From positions 186,001-250,000 of the forward strand of contig NZ_CBCRXM010000002.1 in the NCBI RefSeq assembly GCF_965137005.1: DNA of 64,000 nucleotides. Direction: 5' to 3'. The position numbers and the translations under genes are program-made. Origin of the DNA: Sphingomonas_O antarctica. GTDB taxonomy: Bacteria > Pseudomonadota > Alphaproteobacteria > Sphingomonadales > Sphingomonadaceae. Below the pieces are notes generated by a model. The model saw only the letters and a program-made list of their open reading frames with translations. It ran no database searches and was not told the origin of the DNA. Below are positions 24,531 through 33,608 of the stretch, one piece after another (within the stretch, counting starts at the first letter, position 1; every line of letters starts with the position of its first letter).

Positions 24531-25568
24531 GTGAGCGTGGCCCGCCTGACCCTGACCGATTTCCGCTCGTACGGTGGCGTGAGCATCGTGGCCGGGCCGG
24601 GATTCAATGTCCTGACCGGCGAGAATGGCGCGGGCAAGACCAATGTGCTGGAGGCGCTGTCGCTGTTGGCGCCGGGACGTGGCTTGCGCGGAGCGCCGCT
24701 GCCCGAAATGGCGCGGCGGGTCGGCGACGGCGGCTTTACCGTCGCGGCGACGCTGAGCGACGGGCCGGTGATCGGCACGGGGATCGCGCCGCATGCGCCC
24801 GAGCGGCGCATCGTGCGGGTGGATGGTGTCGCGGCGAGTGCGGCGAGCTTGGCCGAACGTATCTCGATCGTCTGGCTGACCCCGGCGCAGGACCGGTTGT
24901 TCACCGACAGCGCGGGGTCCCGGCGGCGGTTTCTCGATCGGCTGGTGCTGGCGTTGGAGCCAGGCCATGCGCGCCACGCCGCGCGCTACGAAGCTGCGAT
25001 GCGGCAGCGGAACCGCTTGCTGGCCGAAGAACGCCCCGATTCGGCTTGGCTCGATGCGCTGGAGGCAGCGATGGCCGAGCATGGCCATCAGATTGCGCTC
25101 GGGCGTGAGCGGTTGGTGACGGCGCTTGGTGAGGTCGCCGTTCCCGAAGACTCTTTTGCACGCGCGACGTTGGCGTTGGACGACGGTGAGGTGGGCGATT
25201 TGCGTGCGGCCCGTCCCCGCGATGCGGGCGCTGGGCGAACGTTAGTGGGTCCGCATCGGCAGGATTTGCTGGTCGGTCACGCCGCGAAAGACATGCCCGC
25301 TGCGCAAAGCTCGACCGGCGAGCAGAAGGCACTGCTGATCGGCATCGTGCTCGCCCATGCCGAACTGGTCGCCGACCGCGCGGGGCATGCGCCGGTGCTG
25401 TTGCTGGACGAAGTCGCGGCGCATCTGGATGCACGCCGCCGCGCTGCATTGTTCGAGCGTCTAAGCGGGCGCGGCCAGGTATGGCTGACGGGCACTGACG
25501 TTTCGGCCTTTGCCGATGCCGCCGATGCCCGTCATTTTACGGTTGTGGACGGGTCTATCGAACCCTGA
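24531..25568 (+). CDS. recF: DNA replication and repair protein RecF
   Basis: 345 residues from GTG 24531, which follows AAGGCGGGG; GTG 24537 is also possible. Walker A GENGAGKT (30-37), the SMC-like signature around SSTGEQKALLIG, VGPHRQDLLV and Walker B VLLLDEVAAHLD show the RecF ATPase. It loads RecA onto gapped DNA with RecOR. The 3' end overlaps the convergent small secreted protein gene by 14 bases, and gyrB follows, a partial form of the common recF-gyrB neighbourhood. Confidence 0.93.
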   Translation: MSVARLTLTDFRSYGGVSIVAGPGFNVLTGENGAGKTNVLEALSLLAPGRGLRGAPLPEMARRVGDGGFTVAATLSDGPVIGTGIAPHAPERRIVRVDGVAASAASLAERISIVWLTPAQDRLFTDSAGSRRRFLDRLVLALEPGHARHAARYEAAMRQRNRLLAEERPDSAWLDALEAAMAEHGHQIALGRERLVTALGEVAVPEDSFARATLALDDGEVGDLRAARPRDAGAGRTLVGPHRQDLLVGHAAKDMPAAQSSTGEQKALLIGIVLAHAELVADRAGHAPVLLLDEVAAHLDARRRAALFERLSGRGQVWLTGTDVSAFADAADARHFTVVDGSIEP

Positions 25569-25806
25569 CGCGCTGCCACGTGCAGCTGCGCACCTTCTTG
25601 TGATGGCGCCATACGGTGCGGCAGACCTTTTTCTTGGTCCAGCGCGGGCCATGCCAGCCGTTATTGCTGTGACGCTCGACGCTGGTCTGACGGACCGTGG
25701 TCGTATGCGTCGTCGTCGCATGCATGTTGCCGCCCATTTGCGCGGTCGCCGGACCGGTGGCGGCGATACCGACGGCCATGGCCGTCGCGATGAGAAATGC
25801 CTTCAT
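25555..25806 (-). CDS. Small secreted basic protein
   Basis: 83 residues with a signal peptide (MKAFLIATAMAVGIAATG, cleavage near ATAQ-MGG). The mature part is rich in Thr, His, Arg and Lys and has two Cys, in KKKVCRTVW and KVRSCTWQ. This layout is common in short exported proteins of sphingomonads; the function is unknown. ATG 25806 has GAGAGGG upstream; an alternative ATG at 25821 adds MRGFD. It is divergent from gyrB and overlaps recF at the 3' end. Confidence 0.7.
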   Translation of the reverse strand: MKAFLIATAMAVGIAATGPATAQMGGNMHATTTHTTTVRQTSVERHSNNGWHGPRWTKKKVCRTVWRHHKKVRSCTWQRVRVR

Positions 25807-25839
25807 GTCGAACCCTCTCATGGATTGTCGATCAGGCCA

Positions 25840-25853
25840 TAACGCGGGCGTTA
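25840..25853. promoter_or_regulatory. Perfect palindrome in the gyrB divergent promoter region
   Basis: TAACGC-GG-GCGTTA is a perfect 6+6 palindrome lying between the start of the small secreted protein gene (25806) and gyrB (25918). Position and symmetry fit a repressor or activator site for either gene; the binding protein is unknown. Confidence 0.3.
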
Positions 25854-25917
25854 CGATTAGGGTCCGACATGTGCCATTTTGCTTGGGATTCCACGGCCCA
25901 GCGCCTATATCCGGTTG

Positions 25918-28446
25918 ATGGACGAAACCCCGCAAAACACTCCCAACACTTCCGATTACGGCGCCGATTCGATCAAGGTGCTCAAGGGCCTCGATGCGGT
26001 GCGCAAACGCCCCGGCATGTATATCGGCGACACCGATGACGGATCGGGCTTGCATCACATGGTGTTCGAGGTTTCGGACAACGCCATCGACGAGTCTTTG
26101 GCGGGACATTGCGACTGTATTTTGATCCAGCTCAACCCGGACGGCTCGGTCAGCGTCGAGGATAATGGCCGCGGCATTCCGACGGGCATTCATACCGAAG
26201 AAGGCGTGTCGGCGGCCGAGGTCATTATGACCCAGCTGCACGCGGGCGGGAAGTTCGAGAATACCTCGGACGACAATGCCTATAAGGTTTCGGGCGGACT
26301 GCACGGCGTCGGTGTCAGCGTGGTCAACGCGCTGAGCGAACATCTCGATCTGACGATCTGGCGCGATGGCGAAGAGCATTACATGCGCTTTCGCCACGGC
26401 GATGCCGAAGCGCCGCTGAAGGTCGTCGGCCCCGCACCGGAGGGCAAGAAGGGTACGAAGGTCACCTTCCTGCCCTCGCCCGCCACGTTCAAGATCACCG
26501 AATTCGACTTCGAAAAGCTCGAACATCGCTATCGCGAGTTGGCTTTCCTTAATTCGGGTGTACGCATCGTCCTCGCCGATGCGCGGCATGAGGAGCGGCA
26601 GGAGATCGAACTCTATTACGAAGGCGGGATCGCCGCGTTCGTCAAATATCTCGATCGCGCCAAGACGCCTTTATTCCCCGAACCGATCGCCATTTCGGCT
26701 GTGCGCGACGGCATCGGCATCGACGTCGCACTCGAATGGAATGATTCCTATTACGAGAACGTCCTGCCGTTCACGAACAACATCCCGCAGCGCGACGGCG
26801 GCACGCACATGGCGGCGTTCCGCGCTGCGCTGACCCGCACGCTCAACAATTATGCCGAACGCTCGGGCATGATGAAGAAGGAAAAGGTCACGCTGTCGGG
26901 TGAGGACATGCGCGAAGGGCTGACCGCGATCGTCTCGGTCAAATTGCCTGATCCCAAGTTCAGTTCGCAGACCAAGGACAAGCTCGTTTCGTCCGAAGTG
27001 CGTCAGCCGCTCGAAAGCCTGATGTCGGACAAGATGGCCGAATGGCTCGAGGAAAATCCGGCCAACGCGCGCTCGATCATCCAGAAGGTGATCGATGCTG
27101 CTGCGGCACGTGAGGCGGCGAAGAAAGCCCGCGAAGCCAGCCGTAAATCGGTAATGGGCATCGCCTCTCTGCCCGGCAAACTCGCCGATTGTCAGGAAAA
27201 GGATCCGGCCAAGTCGGAGCTGTATCTCGTCGAAGGTGATTCCGCCGGCGGGTCGGCCAAGCAGGGCCGCGACCGGCATTTCCAGGCGATCCTTCCCTTG
27301 CGCGGCAAGATCCTCAACGTCGAACGCGCGCGCTTCGACCGCATGCTCGGGTCGAAGGAAATCGGCACGCTGATCCAGGCGATGGGCACCGGCATCGGGC
27401 GCGACGACTTCAACCTCGAAAAGCTGCGCTATCACAAGGTCGTGATCATGACCGACGCCGATGTCGACGGCGCGCATATCCGCACCCTGTTGCTGACGTT
27501 TTTCTATCGCCAGATGCCCGAAATCATCCGCGCCGGGCACCTCTTCATCGCCCAGCCACCGCTCTACAAGGCGACGCGCGGGCGCAGCGAAGTCTATCTG
27601 AAGGACGATGCCGCGCTCGACGATTATCTGGTCGAAGGGGGTGTCGCGACGTCGCGGCTCGAAGGCGTCGGCGGCGGCACGCGCCTTGGCGCCGACCTGC
27701 GCGGTCTCGTCGATCACGCGCGGAAGCTACGCACGCTGATGCGCTATGTCCCCCGTCGCTACGACCCGGCAATCGTCGAAGGACTCGCGCTAAACGGTGC
27801 GCTTGATCCATCGCTCGATCCGGCGGGTCGCACAGCGGCGGTCGAAGCCGCGGCCGCATGGCTGACCCGTGCCGATCCCGAAGCGCGCTGGTCCGGGCGT
27901 GTTGCCGAAGAAGGCGGCTATCACCTCGAACGCCTGTGGCGCGGGGTGACCGACCATCACATCATCGAGCCCGCCTTCCTCGCCAGCCAGGAAGCGCTAC
28001 GCCTGCACAGCCTGATCGCCGAGGCGGTGGATGCTTATGCGGGCACCGCGCGGCTCGTCACACAGCCGCGTGCGCAGGCGGCTGTTGCCGAGGTCGAAGC
28101 GCCTGTCGCGGTCGATGCCGAGACCGAGGAGGAGACGGAAGTCGAAACGCCGGCACAGACCGCCAAGGGTGTAGCAGTATCGCGGCCGAGCGAATTGCTC
28201 GACGCGATCCTCGCGGCGGGGCGCAAGGGCTTGGCGATCCAGCGCTACAAGGGTCTGGGCGAAATGAACGCGGATCAATTGTGGGAAACCACGCTCGATC
28301 CCGCCAACCGTTCGATGCTCCGCGTCGAAGTGGCGCAGGCGGATCTGGCCGACGAGATTTTCACCCAGTTAATGGGCGACGTCGTCGAACCGCGCCGCGA
28401 TTTCATTCAGGAAAACGCGCTCAACGTCGCCAATCTGGACGTTTGA
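25918..28446 (+). CDS. gyrB: DNA gyrase subunit B
   Basis: 842 residues starting MDETPQNTPN. The GHKL ATPase motifs VSDNAIDE and DNGRGIP, the TOPRIM motifs EGDSAGGSAKQGRDR and MTDADVDGAHIRT and the C-terminal KGLGEMNADQLWETT are intact. With GyrA it supercoils DNA. A stretch of about 40 acidic/Ala/Val-rich residues near 715-755 (EVEAPVAVDAETEEETEVE) interrupts the region before the conserved tail. Insertions occur here in other GyrB proteins, but this one looks low-complexity. No good Shine-Dalgarno precedes the ATG. Confidence 0.96.
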   Translation: MDETPQNTPNTSDYGADSIKVLKGLDAVRKRPGMYIGDTDDGSGLHHMVFEVSDNAIDESLAGHCDCILIQLNPDGSVSVEDNGRGIPTGIHTEEGVSAAEVIMTQLHAGGKFENTSDDNAYKVSGGLHGVGVSVVNALSEHLDLTIWRDGEEHYMRFRHGDAEAPLKVVGPAPEGKKGTKVTFLPSPATFKITEFDFEKLEHRYRELAFLNSGVRIVLADARHEERQEIELYYEGGIAAFVKYLDRAKTPLFPEPIAISAVRDGIGIDVALEWNDSYYENVLPFTNNIPQRDGGTHMAAFRAALTRTLNNYAERSGMMKKEKVTLSGEDMREGLTAIVSVKLPDPKFSSQTKDKLVSSEVRQPLESLMSDKMAEWLEENPANARSIIQKVIDAAAAREAAKKAREASRKSVMGIASLPGKLADCQEKDPAKSELYLVEGDSAGGSAKQGRDRHFQAILPLRGKILNVERARFDRMLGSKEIGTLIQAMGTGIGRDDFNLEKLRYHKVVIMTDADVDGAHIRTLLLTFFYRQMPEIIRAGHLFIAQPPLYKATRGRSEVYLKDDAALDDYLVEGGVATSRLEGVGGGTRLGADLRGLVDHARKLRTLMRYVPRRYDPAIVEGLALNGALDPSLDPAGRTAAVEAAAAWLTRADPEARWSGRVAEEGGYHLERLWRGVTDHHIIEPAFLASQEALRLHSLIAEAVDAYAGTARLVTQPRAQAAVAEVEAPVAVDAETEEETEVETPAQTAKGVAVSRPSELLDAILAAGRKGLAIQRYKGLGEMNADQLWETTLDPANRSMLRVEVAQADLADEIFTQLMGDVVEPRRDFIQENALNVANLDV

Positions 28447-28449
28447 GGC

Positions 28450-29328
28450 ATGGCGACGGTCGGATTCATCGGGCTCGGCGTAATGGGCGGGCGGATGGCG
28501 GGGCACCTCGCCAAGGCCGGTCACAGCCTGCAAGTCTATAATCGCGGGCGGGCCAAGGCGGAAAGCTGGGTCGCCGAACATGGCGGCACGGTGTGCGACA
28601 GCCCGGTCGCGGCGGCTGAGGGTGCAGATGCGGTGATCAGCTGTGTCGGCAATGACGACGATCTGGCGAGCGTCACCTTGGGCCGCGATGGCGCATTTCG
28701 GGCGATGAAATCGGGCAGCGTGTTCGTCGATCACACCACGGTGTCAGCGAAGATCGCCCGGCAATTGTCGGTCGAGGCCAAGGGACTGGGGCTGATGTCG
28801 GTCGATGCGCCGGTCACGGGCGGCGAAATCGGCGCGAAGAACGGCACGCTGACGCTGATGTGCGGCGGGACGGAGAAAGCGATCGCCGCGGCCACGCCGC
28901 TGATGGAGGCTTATTCCAGCCGCATCGTCCATGTCGGCGCGGCGGGCGCGGGGCAGACCGCCAAGATGTGCAATCAGGTGGCGTTTGCGGGCACGATCCA
29001 GTCGCTCAGCGAAGCATTACGCTTGGCACAGGCGGCCGAGCTTGATCTCGACCGCGTGTTCGAAGCGATTTCGGGCGGCGCGGCGGGCAGTTGGCAGATG
29101 ACCAACCGCTGGGCGACGATGGTCAAGGACGAGTTCGATTTCGGCTTTGCCGTCGATTGGATGCGCAAGGATCTGGGTCTCGCGCTCGATGAGGCGCGCG
29201 CAAACGGCGCGACTTTGCCGGTCGCGGCATTGGTCGATCAGTTCTTCGCCGAAGTTCAGGCACTCGGCGGCGGGCGTCAGGACACCAGCGCAATCGTCCG
29301 CCGCCTGCCGCGGCACAAACACTCCTAG
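28450..29328 (+). CDS. NAD(P)-dependent beta-hydroxyacid dehydrogenase (3-hydroxyisobutyrate dehydrogenase-like)
   Basis: 292 residues. The Rossmann motif GFIGLGVMGGRMA (5-17) and the family signatures DAPVTGGEIGAKNGTL and GAAGAGQTAKMCNQ (catalytic Lys) are all present. The family oxidises 3-hydroxyisobutyrate, tartronate semialdehyde and related acids, or acts as glyoxylate/succinic semialdehyde reductase; the substrate is not clear. It starts three bases after gyrB, so it is probably cotranscribed. It converges on dapD with a 4-base overlap. Confidence 0.85.
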   Translation: MATVGFIGLGVMGGRMAGHLAKAGHSLQVYNRGRAKAESWVAEHGGTVCDSPVAAAEGADAVISCVGNDDDLASVTLGRDGAFRAMKSGSVFVDHTTVSAKIARQLSVEAKGLGLMSVDAPVTGGEIGAKNGTLTLMCGGTEKAIAAATPLMEAYSSRIVHVGAAGAGQTAKMCNQVAFAGTIQSLSEALRLAQAAELDLDRVFEAISGGAAGSWQMTNRWATMVKDEFDFGFAVDWMRKDLGLALDEARANGATLPVAALVDQFFAEVQALGGGRQDTSAIVRRLPRHKHS

Positions 29329-30155
29329 TCCCGCAGCAGCTCGTTGATCGCCGTTTTTGCCCGCGTCTGGGCATCGACGCGCTTGACGATAACGGCGCAG
29401 GACAGGCTCGGGCCGGGCGTGCCGTCGGGCAATGGCTTGCCGGGGAGCGCGCCGGGCACGACGACAGAATAGGCCGGAACGCGCCCCACAAAGACCTCGC
29501 CCGTCGCGCGGTCGACGATCTTGCTGCTCGACGACAGGAACACGCCCATCGCGAGCACCGCGCCGCGTTCGACATGCACACCTTCGACGACTTCGGATCG
29601 CGCGCCGATGAAGCAGTCGTCCTCGATGACCACCGGGTTGGCCTGCAGCGGTTCGAGTACGCCGCCGATGCCGACGCCGCCCGACAAATGGACGTTGGCG
29701 CCGATCTGCGCGCAGCTGCCGACCGTTGCCCAGGTGTCGACCATCGTCCCGTCGCCGACATGCGCGCCGATGTTCACGAAGCTGGGCATGAGAACGACAT
29801 TGCGGCCGATATGCGCGCCGTGGCGGACGATGCTACCCGGGACGGCGCGGAAACCCGCTTCGCGGAAGCGGTTTTCGCCCCAGTCGGCGAATTTGCTGGG
29901 CACCTTGTCCCACCAGTTCGCGCCGCCGGGGCCGGGCATGGTCTGATTGTCGTTGAGGCGGAAGCTGAGCAGCACGGCCTTTTTGAGCCATTGATTGACC
30001 TGCCAGCTGCCGTCGGCGGGTTCGGCAACGCGCACCTGCCCGCTGTCGAGCAGCGCCAGTGCCTCGTTCACCGCGTCACGCACATCGCCGGTCGTGGCGG
30101 TCGAAATCCCGTCGCGCGCGTCCCACGCGGCGTCGATGGTCTGCTCAAGGCTCAT
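29325..30155 (-). CDS. dapD: Tetrahydrodipicolinate N-succinyltransferase
   Basis: 276 residues starting MSLEQTIDAAWDAR. The C-terminal half is a left-handed beta helix of hexapeptide repeats, with the DapD-specific MPSFVNIGAHVGDGTMVDT and SGGVGIGGVLEP. It makes N-succinyl-2-amino-6-ketopimelate from tetrahydrodipicolinate and succinyl-CoA in lysine and diaminopimelate synthesis. The ATG overlaps the stop of the HAD gene (ATGA). Longer in-frame readings are antisense shadow. Confidence 0.95.
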   Translation of the reverse strand: MSLEQTIDAAWDARDGISTATTGDVRDAVNEALALLDSGQVRVAEPADGSWQVNQWLKKAVLLSFRLNDNQTMPGPGGANWWDKVPSKFADWGENRFREAGFRAVPGSIVRHGAHIGRNVVLMPSFVNIGAHVGDGTMVDTWATVGSCAQIGANVHLSGGVGIGGVLEPLQANPVVIEDDCFIGARSEVVEGVHVERGAVLAMGVFLSSSSKIVDRATGEVFVGRVPAYSVVVPGALPGKPLPDGTPGPSLSCAVIVKRVDAQTRAKTAINELLRD

Positions 30156-30847
30156 GCGTCGTTCCCGCAAATCGTGTCGAGCCAGTCGCTCAAATCTTCG
30201 ATGCGCAGATCGACATAGCTGGGGCAAGACGTGGTAAAAGGTTCTTTGGCAGCCTGTTCGCTGCCATTGTCGAGCCACACCGTCGTCATGCCGAGCGCCT
30301 TGGCGGGCGCGAGGTTGCGCGCCATGTCGTCGACGAACAGGGCGGTGTGAGGATCGACGCCCCAGCGGTCGCATAGCCCGGCATAGGCCGAGGCGGCGGG
30401 TTTGGGGATCAGCCCCATCGCGTGAATGTCGTGAATTCCATCGAAACTGGCGCCAAGTCCCAAGCGTTCGAGCACGCGCGATGCATAGGTTGCATCACCG
30501 TTGGTGAAGACCAGCTTGCGGCCGGGCAATGCGGCGATCTGCGCGACCAGACGCTGATCCTCGGCGATGCGATCGAGTTCGATGTCGTGAACGTCGTCGA
30601 GGAATTCCGCCGCCTCGACGCCGTGATTGTCCATCAGCCCGCGCATTGTTGTACCGTGGTCCGCGAAATAGGACTTTTGCACCGCCCGCGCCTCGTCATG
30701 CGGCAGGTCGAGCAGGCGCGAGACATAAGCGGTCATGCGCGCGTCGATCAGCGCGAACAGATCGGTCTTCGCCGGATACAGCGTATTGTCGAGGTCGAAG
30801 ATCCATGCGCGAATATGGTCCAGGTCGGGGGTCATCGCGTAGCTCAT
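30152..30847 (-). CDS. HAD hydrolase, pyrimidine 5'-nucleotidase type
   Basis: 231 residues with HAD motif I FDLDNTLYP (nucleophile Asp18, Asp20), motif II VFTNGD, a motif III Lys in LIPKPAAS and motif IV FVDDMARN. The DLDNTLY form and overall length match the SDT1/pyrimidine 5'-nucleotidase group. It is cytoplasmic and probably dephosphorylates nucleotides or similar metabolites. Its stop overlaps the dapD start. It is divergent from the subtilisin autotransporter gene. Confidence 0.83.
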   Translation of the reverse strand: MSYAMTPDLDHIRAWIFDLDNTLYPAKTDLFALIDARMTAYVSRLLDLPHDEARAVQKSYFADHGTTMRGLMDNHGVEAAEFLDDVHDIELDRIAEDQRLVAQIAALPGRKLVFTNGDATYASRVLERLGLGASFDGIHDIHAMGLIPKPAASAYAGLCDRWGVDPHTALFVDDMARNLAPAKALGMTTVWLDNGSEQAAKEPFTTSCPSYVDLRIEDLSDWLDTICGNDA

Positions 30848-30930
30848 GGACTGGCGAAGCGAATACGTTAAGCGTCGTTAAACCAAGATATTACTAAACC
30901 CTTGAACGGCGAGGGGGTTTGGGGGCGGAC

Positions 30931-33174
30931 ATGTCGATTACGAAGACGATCCTGGCCGGGGGCGCCCTGCCATTGGTCCTGTTGAGCGGCTGCGGCGGAG
31001 GCGGCGGCGGGGCCGTGGCTTCGACGCCGACCCCCGCGCCTGTCCCCGTGCCGGTTCCGACGCCGACACCGGTCCCGACACCGACGCCCGTGCCGACCAC
31101 CAACGACACGGCGGAATATCGCCGCTCCAATTCGGCGGTGCAGGCGCAGGCGCTGACCGCGTACAATGCCGGTGCCAGCGGCGCGGGGGTGATCGCGGGC
31201 GTGATCGACAGCGGTATCCTGGCGGCGAAGATCGCCGAATTTCCGCGCATCGATCCCAATTCGACCGACCTTGCCGGCAGTCGCGGCTATTTCCAGGAAC
31301 TTCCCGACGGCGAGCACGGCACGGTCGTCGCGCAGGTTTTATTGGGTGCGAAGAACGATGCGGGGACACAGGGGATTGCGCCAAGCGCGACCTTGCTGGT
31401 CCTGCGTACCGACACGCCGGGCAGTTGCGCGGGCGACACGCCGGAGGGGGATTGCACCCATAACGACAATGCCATTGCGGCGGGGCTGGACGTCGCCCGG
31501 CGGGTGGGGGCGAAGGTCGTCAACATCTCGCTCGGGGGCTCTCCGCCCAACACCAACCTGCGCACCGCGATCGACCGCGCGACATCGGCCGGGATCATCA
31601 TCGTCATCTCGGCGGGCAATGACGGCGGTGCGGAATCCGATCCTTTGGCGCAGGTCGCCAATGACGCGATTGCGCACGGGCTGGTGCTGATCGCGGGGGC
31701 GACCGATTCGACGCAGACCATCACCAGTTTTTCGGGGCGCGCCGGGATGAGCGCGGCGCATTATCTGACCGCATTGGGCAGCCGCGTGCGTTACACCGAC
31801 GCATCGGGCGCGAGTTTCCTGTATAGCGGCACCAGCTTTTCGGCGCCGGCGGTGTCGGGCGCGGTAGCATTGTTGGCGCAGGCGTTTCCGACATTGACCC
31901 CCGCGCAGATCGTCGATCTGCTCCTGCGCACCGCGACCGATCTGGGGGCGACCGGCACCGACGCGGTGTACGGCCATGGCGAGCTCAATCTGGCGCGGGC
32001 GTTTGCGCCGGTCGGTTCGACGTCGCTGAGCGTGACGGCGGAAGCGGTATCGCTGACCGACAATGCCACGCTGTCGGGGGCGATGGGCGATGCGGCGAGC
32101 AAGACCGGGCTCGGGGCACGAATCCGGGACGATTATGCACGTGAGTTTGCCGTCGATCTGGGCGGGACGATCGGTCGCGCGCCGGTCTCGACCAAGCTGG
32201 CATCGGCGCTGAGCAGCGTGCCGCATCAGACGGGGATCAGCACCGGCGCGACGACGGTGGCGCTGTCGCTCGACGCGCGGGCGCAGCCCGACCGGCTGAC
32301 GCTGAGCCGGGCCGATTACGGACAGGCACGGGCGCTGGCCGGGCTGGTCGCGACGCGGATCGGCAAGACCGAACTGGCGATGGGCTTCGCGCGCGGCGGG
32401 GAAGCACTGCTGGGCGGTGGCGACGCCGCGCATCCGGCGTTTCTGGTCGCCGACAATGCCGACGGTGCGGCGTCGCTGGCGCGCGCCCCCAAGGCGGCGT
32501 TCGCGGTGCGGCGCAGTGCGGGCGGGATCGGCTGGACGATAAGCGTCGAGACGGGCGCGCTGCGTCTGTGGGAAACCGCATCGTTGGAGCGGGCGCGCGG
32601 TTCCTGGCGCGAACAGCATTACGACGCGATGCGGCTGGCGGCGGATCGCCGGTTCGGGCCGCTGGCGCTCGACATCGCGCTGACGCGGATGAATGAGCAT
32701 GATTCGGTGCTGGGCGGGCGGTTTTCGGGCGCGCTGGGTGGCAATGGCGCGACCAGCTATTTCGCCGACGCCGGAGCGGTGCTGACGCCGCTTTACCATT
32801 GGCGGCTGGGTGCGGCGGTGCGGCGCGGGTGGACGCAGGTGCCGGGGCGGCTGGGGCGCAATGCGTCGACCATCGCCACGCAGGCGCTGGCGTTCGACGT
32901 GACGCGCGAAGCGGTGCTGGGCGGATCAATGAGCCTGCGTTGGGCGCAGCCGTTACGGGTCACTTCGGGCGGGTTGAGCCTGACCGGGCTGGGCGATGCG
33001 ACCTTCCTGTCGCTGGCACCGCAGGGACATGAGACCGATGTCGAAATGGCTTATGCCCGCCCGCTGTGGCGCGGGGTGATGAGCCTCAACGCCTATCGCC
33101 GCGTGCAGCGGGGCAATTATCTGTCCGCGCCCGACGACAATGGTGCGGCATTGCGGTGGAGCGTTGGTTTCTGA
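30931..33174 (+). CDS. Subtilisin-family (S8) serine peptidase, lipoprotein autotransporter
   Basis: 747 residues from ATG 30931 (a TTG at 30919 is also in frame). The lipobox LLSGC puts the lipid on Cys21, followed by six Gly and a Pro-Thr repeat linker (about 32-57). The catalytic triad is Asp93 (GVIDSGI), His129 (DGEHGT) and Ser302 (SGTSFSAP). The C-terminal 270 or so residues alternate like beta strands and end in aromatic Phe (RWSVGF), fitting an outer-membrane barrel. The combination resembles NalP/SphB1-type surface peptidases that trim other secreted proteins. A family A palindromic element follows the stop. Confidence 0.83.
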   Translation: MSITKTILAGGALPLVLLSGCGGGGGGAVASTPTPAPVPVPVPTPTPVPTPTPVPTTNDTAEYRRSNSAVQAQALTAYNAGASGAGVIAGVIDSGILAAKIAEFPRIDPNSTDLAGSRGYFQELPDGEHGTVVAQVLLGAKNDAGTQGIAPSATLLVLRTDTPGSCAGDTPEGDCTHNDNAIAAGLDVARRVGAKVVNISLGGSPPNTNLRTAIDRATSAGIIIVISAGNDGGAESDPLAQVANDAIAHGLVLIAGATDSTQTITSFSGRAGMSAAHYLTALGSRVRYTDASGASFLYSGTSFSAPAVSGAVALLAQAFPTLTPAQIVDLLLRTATDLGATGTDAVYGHGELNLARAFAPVGSTSLSVTAEAVSLTDNATLSGAMGDAASKTGLGARIRDDYAREFAVDLGGTIGRAPVSTKLASALSSVPHQTGISTGATTVALSLDARAQPDRLTLSRADYGQARALAGLVATRIGKTELAMGFARGGEALLGGGDAAHPAFLVADNADGAASLARAPKAAFAVRRSAGGIGWTISVETGALRLWETASLERARGSWREQHYDAMRLAADRRFGPLALDIALTRMNEHDSVLGGRFSGALGGNGATSYFADAGAVLTPLYHWRLGAAVRRGWTQVPGRLGRNASTIATQALAFDVTREAVLGGSMSLRWAQPLRVTSGGLSLTGLGDATFLSLAPQGHETDVEMAYARPLWRGVMSLNAYRRVQRGNYLSAPDDNGAALRWSVGF

Positions 33175-33179
33175 GCTCG

Positions 33180-33254
33180 CGTCGCCCCGGCGAAGGCCGG
33201 GGCCGCTAAGTTCAACGCATGACGCCAGCGGCCCCGGCCTTCGCCGGGGCGACG
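33180..33254. repeat. GC-rich palindromic element, family A copy 2
   Basis: Arms at 33180-33207 and 33227-33254 are perfect 28-base reverse complements around a 19-base spacer. It fills the space between the stop of the peptidase (33174) and the stop of the convergent sufA-like gene (33257), where it could act as a bidirectional terminator. It is the most symmetric of the three family A copies. Confidence 0.9.
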
Positions 33255-33608
33255 TCAGACCGTAAAGCTTTCGCCGCAGCCGCACGCGCCCTTGGCATTG
33301 GGATTGGCGAACACGAAACCGGCGGTGAAATCGTCCTCGACCCAATCCATCGTGCTGCCGATGAGATAAAGTAACGAGCCGCCGTCGACGAACAGCGTAC
33401 CGCCCGGCGTGTCGATGCGTTCGTCCATGCCCTTGGCTTCGGTCACGTAATCGACCGAATAAGCGAGGCCCGAACAGCCGCGGCGCGGGGTCGACAGTTT
33501 CACGCCGATGGCCTCGGCGGGCGCCTTGCCCATCAATTCGGCGATGCGCGCATGCGCGGAAGGGGTCAGCGTCAGCGCGGCGGGGCGTGGGCGGGCGATC
33601 GTGGCCAT
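33255..33608 (-). CDS. sufA: A-type iron-sulfur carrier (SufA/IscA-like)
   Basis: 117 residues with the three conserved Cys of the HesB/IscA family, one in RRGCSGLAY and two in GACGCGESF near the C-terminus. It accepts a nascent Fe-S cluster and passes it to apoproteins. The ATG overlaps the TAA of sufT by one base, and it is the last gene of the suf operon. SufA, IscA and ErpA cannot be told apart by motif; the operon position favours SufA. Confidence 0.9.
   Translation of the reverse strand: MATIARPRPAALTLTPSAHARIAELMGKAPAEAIGVKLSTPRRGCSGLAYSVDYVTEAKGMDERIDTPGGTLFVDGGSLLYLIGSTMDWVEDDFTAGFVFANPNAKGACGCGESFTV

Noticed and set aside
24374..25917. Replication origin near recF and gyrB
   Set aside because: No dnaA or dnaN genes, no AT-rich region and no cluster of DnaA boxes were seen.
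28090..28190. Acidic stretch in GyrB as another palindromic element insertion
   Set aside because: The DNA here shows no inverted arms or match to the other repeats; it looks like ordinary low-complexity coding sequence.
30868..30881. TTAA-N6-TTAA resembling a CtrA site upstream of the subtilisin gene
   Set aside because: The established CtrA consensus has seven bases between the TTAA halves; six here, so it is not supported.
31339..32799. A 486-residue minus-strand frame opposite the subtilisin gene
   Set aside because: Same Arg/Gln-rich shadow composition; the plus strand has the full catalytic triad and barrel.
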